Below are positions 6,665-8,175 of a stretch of 8,175 nt of DNA, piece by piece. The notes below the pieces were generated by a model. That model worked only from the letters and a program-made list of their open reading frames with translations, did not search any database and had not been told where the DNA came from. Made by a program: the position numbers and the translations under genes. Each line of letters starts with the position of its first letter. Within the stretch, counting starts at the first letter, position 1. The stretch comes from JAYZBC01 sp036339375 (GTDB taxonomy: Bacteria; Pseudomonadota; Alphaproteobacteria; MPNO01; UBA2964), in assembly GCA_036339375.1 (NCBI GenBank), contig JAYZBC010000058.1:1-8175 (forward strand), read 5' to 3'.

Positions 6665-6693
6665 TTGAGATTGGGTTGTTAGCTCAATCTAAC
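6665..6693 (+). promoter_or_regulatory. Candidate promoter of the TPR gene with an overlapping hairpin
   Basis: TTGAGA (6665-6670; 5 of 6), a 17-bp spacer and TCTAAC (6688-6693; 4 of 6) would start transcription near 6700, leaving a leader of about 80 nt. An 8-bp dyad, AGATTGGG (6668-6675) with CTCAATCT (6683-6690) including one G-U pair, covers the spacer and both hexamer edges, a position where a repressor could act. There is no T tract, so it is not a terminator. Confidence 0.4.
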
Positions 6694-6780
6694 CAAAAAG
6701 AGTTTGTTCAAATAATGAATATAATGTTGATCGGAACGTCGTGATTGATGAAGTTTATCGAGTACAATTGATGTTTTCTT

Positions 6781-8175
6781 ATGCCATTTAAATCAAAACA
6801 AAATTCTCCAATGAACACCTTGGCTGCAAAAACAAAGGCAAAATTAAAACAAGCTGTATCTTTTCACCAGAAAGGCGACCTGGGACGCGCGAAGGCTATT
6901 TATGAGGATATTCTTAAAATCGAGCCCAAACATTTTGACTCACTACATTTACTTGGTGTTTTAGCCTACCAAAATGAGAACTACGAACAGGCTGTTGATT
7001 TGATTAATTCTGCTATAGAAATTTATCCTAAAAATCCAATGTTTCATTCTAACCGAGGCTTAGTACTTCAGGAACTCAAACAATTTGATTTCGCTATTGA
7101 AAGTTACAACAAAGCGATCGAATTACGACCAGATTTTGCTGAAGCTTATTCAAATCGTGGTAATGCTCAAAAAGACCTAAAGCAGCTGAACGCGGCCGTT
7201 GAGAGTTATAACAAAGCCATTGAACTAGATCCAAATTTCGTTGATGCTAATTATAATTGCGGCTTAGCACTTCAGCAGCTTAAAAATTTCGATGAGGCCG
7301 TTGACCGTTATAATAAAGCAATTGAGTTACAGCCAGATTTCGCGGAAGCCTACTCAAACCGTGGGAATGCCCAGAAGGACTTAAAGGAGCTGGAATCGGC
7401 TATTGAGAGCTATAATAAAGCTATTGAGTTACAACCAGATTTTGCCGATGCATACTCAGATCGTGGGAATGTTTTAAGAGAACTTCAACAATTTGATAAC
7501 GCGTTGACGAGTTATGACAAAGCGATTGAGTTACAACCAGATTTTGCCGATGCTTACTCAAATCGTGGGAATGTTTTAAGAGAACTTCAACAATTTGATA
7601 ACGCTTTGACGAGTTATGACAAAGCGATTGAGTTACAGCCAGATTTTGCTGAAGCTTACCTAAATCGTGGTAATACACTAAGGGACCTAAAGCAATTGGA
7701 TGGAGCGATTGAGAGCTATAACAAAGCGATTGATCTACAACCAAATTTTGCTGACGCTTACTCAAACCTTGGTAATGCGTTGCAAGACCTAAAGGAGCTA
7801 GATGCAGCAATTGAAAGTTATGACAAAGCCATTAATTTGCGACCAGATTTTGCTGAAGCTTATACTAATCGTGGCAATGCATTTAAGGAGTTAGGAAAGC
7901 TGGACGAAGCAGTTGATAGCTTAGAGAAAGCAATTGATGTCAAACCGGGTTTTACGGACGCTCATTGGAATTTATCATTAGCATTATTACTTGGCGGAGA
8001 TTTCCAAAAGGGTTGGCAAGCCTGTCCCGTAGACCCAAGCCGTTTAGCGAAAATAAAAGAGTTGCCCCACCGCGTATGGCAAGGAGAAAAAAGTGATACA
8101 CGAACCCTCCTTATTCGTGGAGCGGAAGGAATCGGCGAGCAATTAATGTATAGCCAACTTCTTCCCCTGGCCCAA
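6781..8175 (+). CDS. TPR-repeat protein with start of a glycosyltransferase-type C-terminal domain (3' end outside window)
   Basis: Open through the window edge, with 465 residues visible. There is no signal peptide or membrane helix. Eleven 34-residue tetratricopeptide repeats run from about residue 18 to 391 with the consensus A-AYSNRGN---L---D-AI-SYNKAIEL-PDF, forming a superhelical protein-binding scaffold. A degenerate twelfth (392-415, HWNLSLALLLGGDFQKGW) leads into VWQGEKSDTRTLLIRGAEGIGEQLMYSQLLP. That junction is typical of large bacterial TPR proteins whose C-terminus is a GT-B-like putative glycosyltransferase domain (family form: W-G--L-G--LLL-AEQGLGD---F-R-LP). Here the usual Q is A and the usual D of GLGD is E (GIGE). 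The first ATG after the in-frame stop at 6769-6771 is chosen; an ATG at 6811 is the alternative. Neither has a clear ribosome-binding site. Likely role, by inference: protein or surface-polysaccharide glycosylation, unrelated to the neighbouring oxidoreductases. Confidence 0.9.
   Translation, partial: MPFKSKQNSPMNTLAAKTKAKLKQAVSFHQKGDLGRAKAIYEDILKIEPKHFDSLHLLGVLAYQNENYEQAVDLINSAIEIYPKNPMFHSNRGLVLQELKQFDFAIESYNKAIELRPDFAEAYSNRGNAQKDLKQLNAAVESYNKAIELDPNFVDANYNCGLALQQLKNFDEAVDRYNKAIELQPDFAEAYSNRGNAQKDLKELESAIESYNKAIELQPDFADAYSDRGNVLRELQQFDNALTSYDKAIELQPDFADAYSNRGNVLRELQQFDNALTSYDKAIELQPDFAEAYLNRGNTLRDLKQLDGAIESYNKAIDLQPNFADAYSNLGNALQDLKELDAAIESYDKAINLRPDFAEAYTNRGNAFKELGKLDEAVDSLEKAIDVKPGFTDAHWNLSLALLLGGDFQKGWQACPVDPSRLAKIKELPHRVWQGEKSDTRTLLIRGAEGIGEQLMYSQLLPLAQ
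7036..7953 (+). repeat. Nine tandem 102-bp TPR-coding units
   Basis: Nine full 34-codon units (residues 86-391) in perfect register. Most have diverged at synonymous sites while keeping the protein consensus. For example, units 4 and 6 share the same 15 residues (AEAYSNRGNAQKDLK) but use different codons at 9 of those 15 positions. Confidence 0.9.
7417..7620 (+). repeat. Recent 102-bp tandem duplication inside the TPR array
   Basis: The unit at 7417-7518 and the unit at 7519-7620 differ at only 4 of 102 bases by eye, including synonymous sites, unlike all other unit pairs. Identity falls off quickly after about 7640. This points to recent slippage, unequal recombination or gene conversion. 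Confidence 0.9.

Larger units (their letters stand above)
6225..6780. other. Long AT-rich divergent intergenic region
   Basis: This 556-bp stretch separates the divergently transcribed VOC and TPR genes. It holds two small dyads near the VOC gene (6276-6297 and 6321-6330), a candidate promoter and hairpin before the TPR gene (6665-6693), an isolated TATAAT on the plus strand at 6402-6407 with no matching -35, and a 39-codon open frame at 6527-6646 without a good ribosome-binding site. No tRNA-like cloverleaf, no insertion-sequence ends and no recognisable pseudogene were seen. Confidence 0.7.

Noticed and set aside
7421..7810. Minus-strand open frame with repeated HSHDLS/QSLCHNS-like units
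   Set aside because: It is the antisense shadow of the TPR repeats; its repetition follows from the 102-bp coding units and it has no independent start signal.
7036..7953. Regularly spaced repeats suggesting a CRISPR array
   Set aside because: The repeats are contiguous 102-bp in-frame coding units with no unique spacers.

Overview
The window looks like chromosomal DNA from a moderately AT-rich Gram-negative bacterium. Gene content (a molybdenum hydroxylase large subunit, an SDR, an MFS carrier, a VOC protein and a TPR protein with a glycosyltransferase-type C-terminus) fits an alphaproteobacterium, possibly marine or free-living. This placement is inferred from protein style only; there is no rRNA or other phylogenetic marker. 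No mobile element, tRNA, rRNA or CRISPR array was found.

Layout. (1) 12-1042, plus strand: two tandem paralogous cupin-fold proteins of 167 and 168 residues, 20 bp apart, each with an H-x-H plus distal H set, closed by a clear intrinsic terminator (1061-1096). (2) 1100-1954, minus: an SDR-family oxidoreductase. (3) A 175-bp divergent gap holding a possible promoter whose predicted start site is the A of the next gene's ATG. (4) 2130-3395, plus: a 12-helix MFS transporter. (5) 3401-5731, minus: a full-length xanthine dehydrogenase/CO dehydrogenase-family molybdenum-binding large subunit, converging on the transporter with only 5 bp between stop codons. (6) 5823-6224, minus: a small VOC (glyoxalase/dioxygenase-fold) protein upstream of, and probably co-transcribed with, the hydroxylase. 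(7) 6225-6780: a long AT-rich divergent gap with several small dyads and a candidate promoter. (8) 6781 to the window edge, plus: a TPR-repeat protein, cut off just as its C-terminal domain begins.

The first six genes read like a small-molecule uptake and oxidation locus: import (MFS), hydroxylation (Mo enzyme), dehydrogenation (SDR), and metal-dependent lyase, isomerase or dioxygenase steps (VOC, cupins). The substrate cannot be read from sequence. The main oddities are these: the Mo enzyme has no iron-sulfur or FAD subunit gene beside it and carries an atypical active-site loop; the tandem cupins have a three-histidine pattern like thiol dioxygenases; the MFS mRNA may be leaderless; and the TPR gene contains a recent 102-bp internal duplication. 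The TPR gene is probably unrelated to the catabolic cluster.
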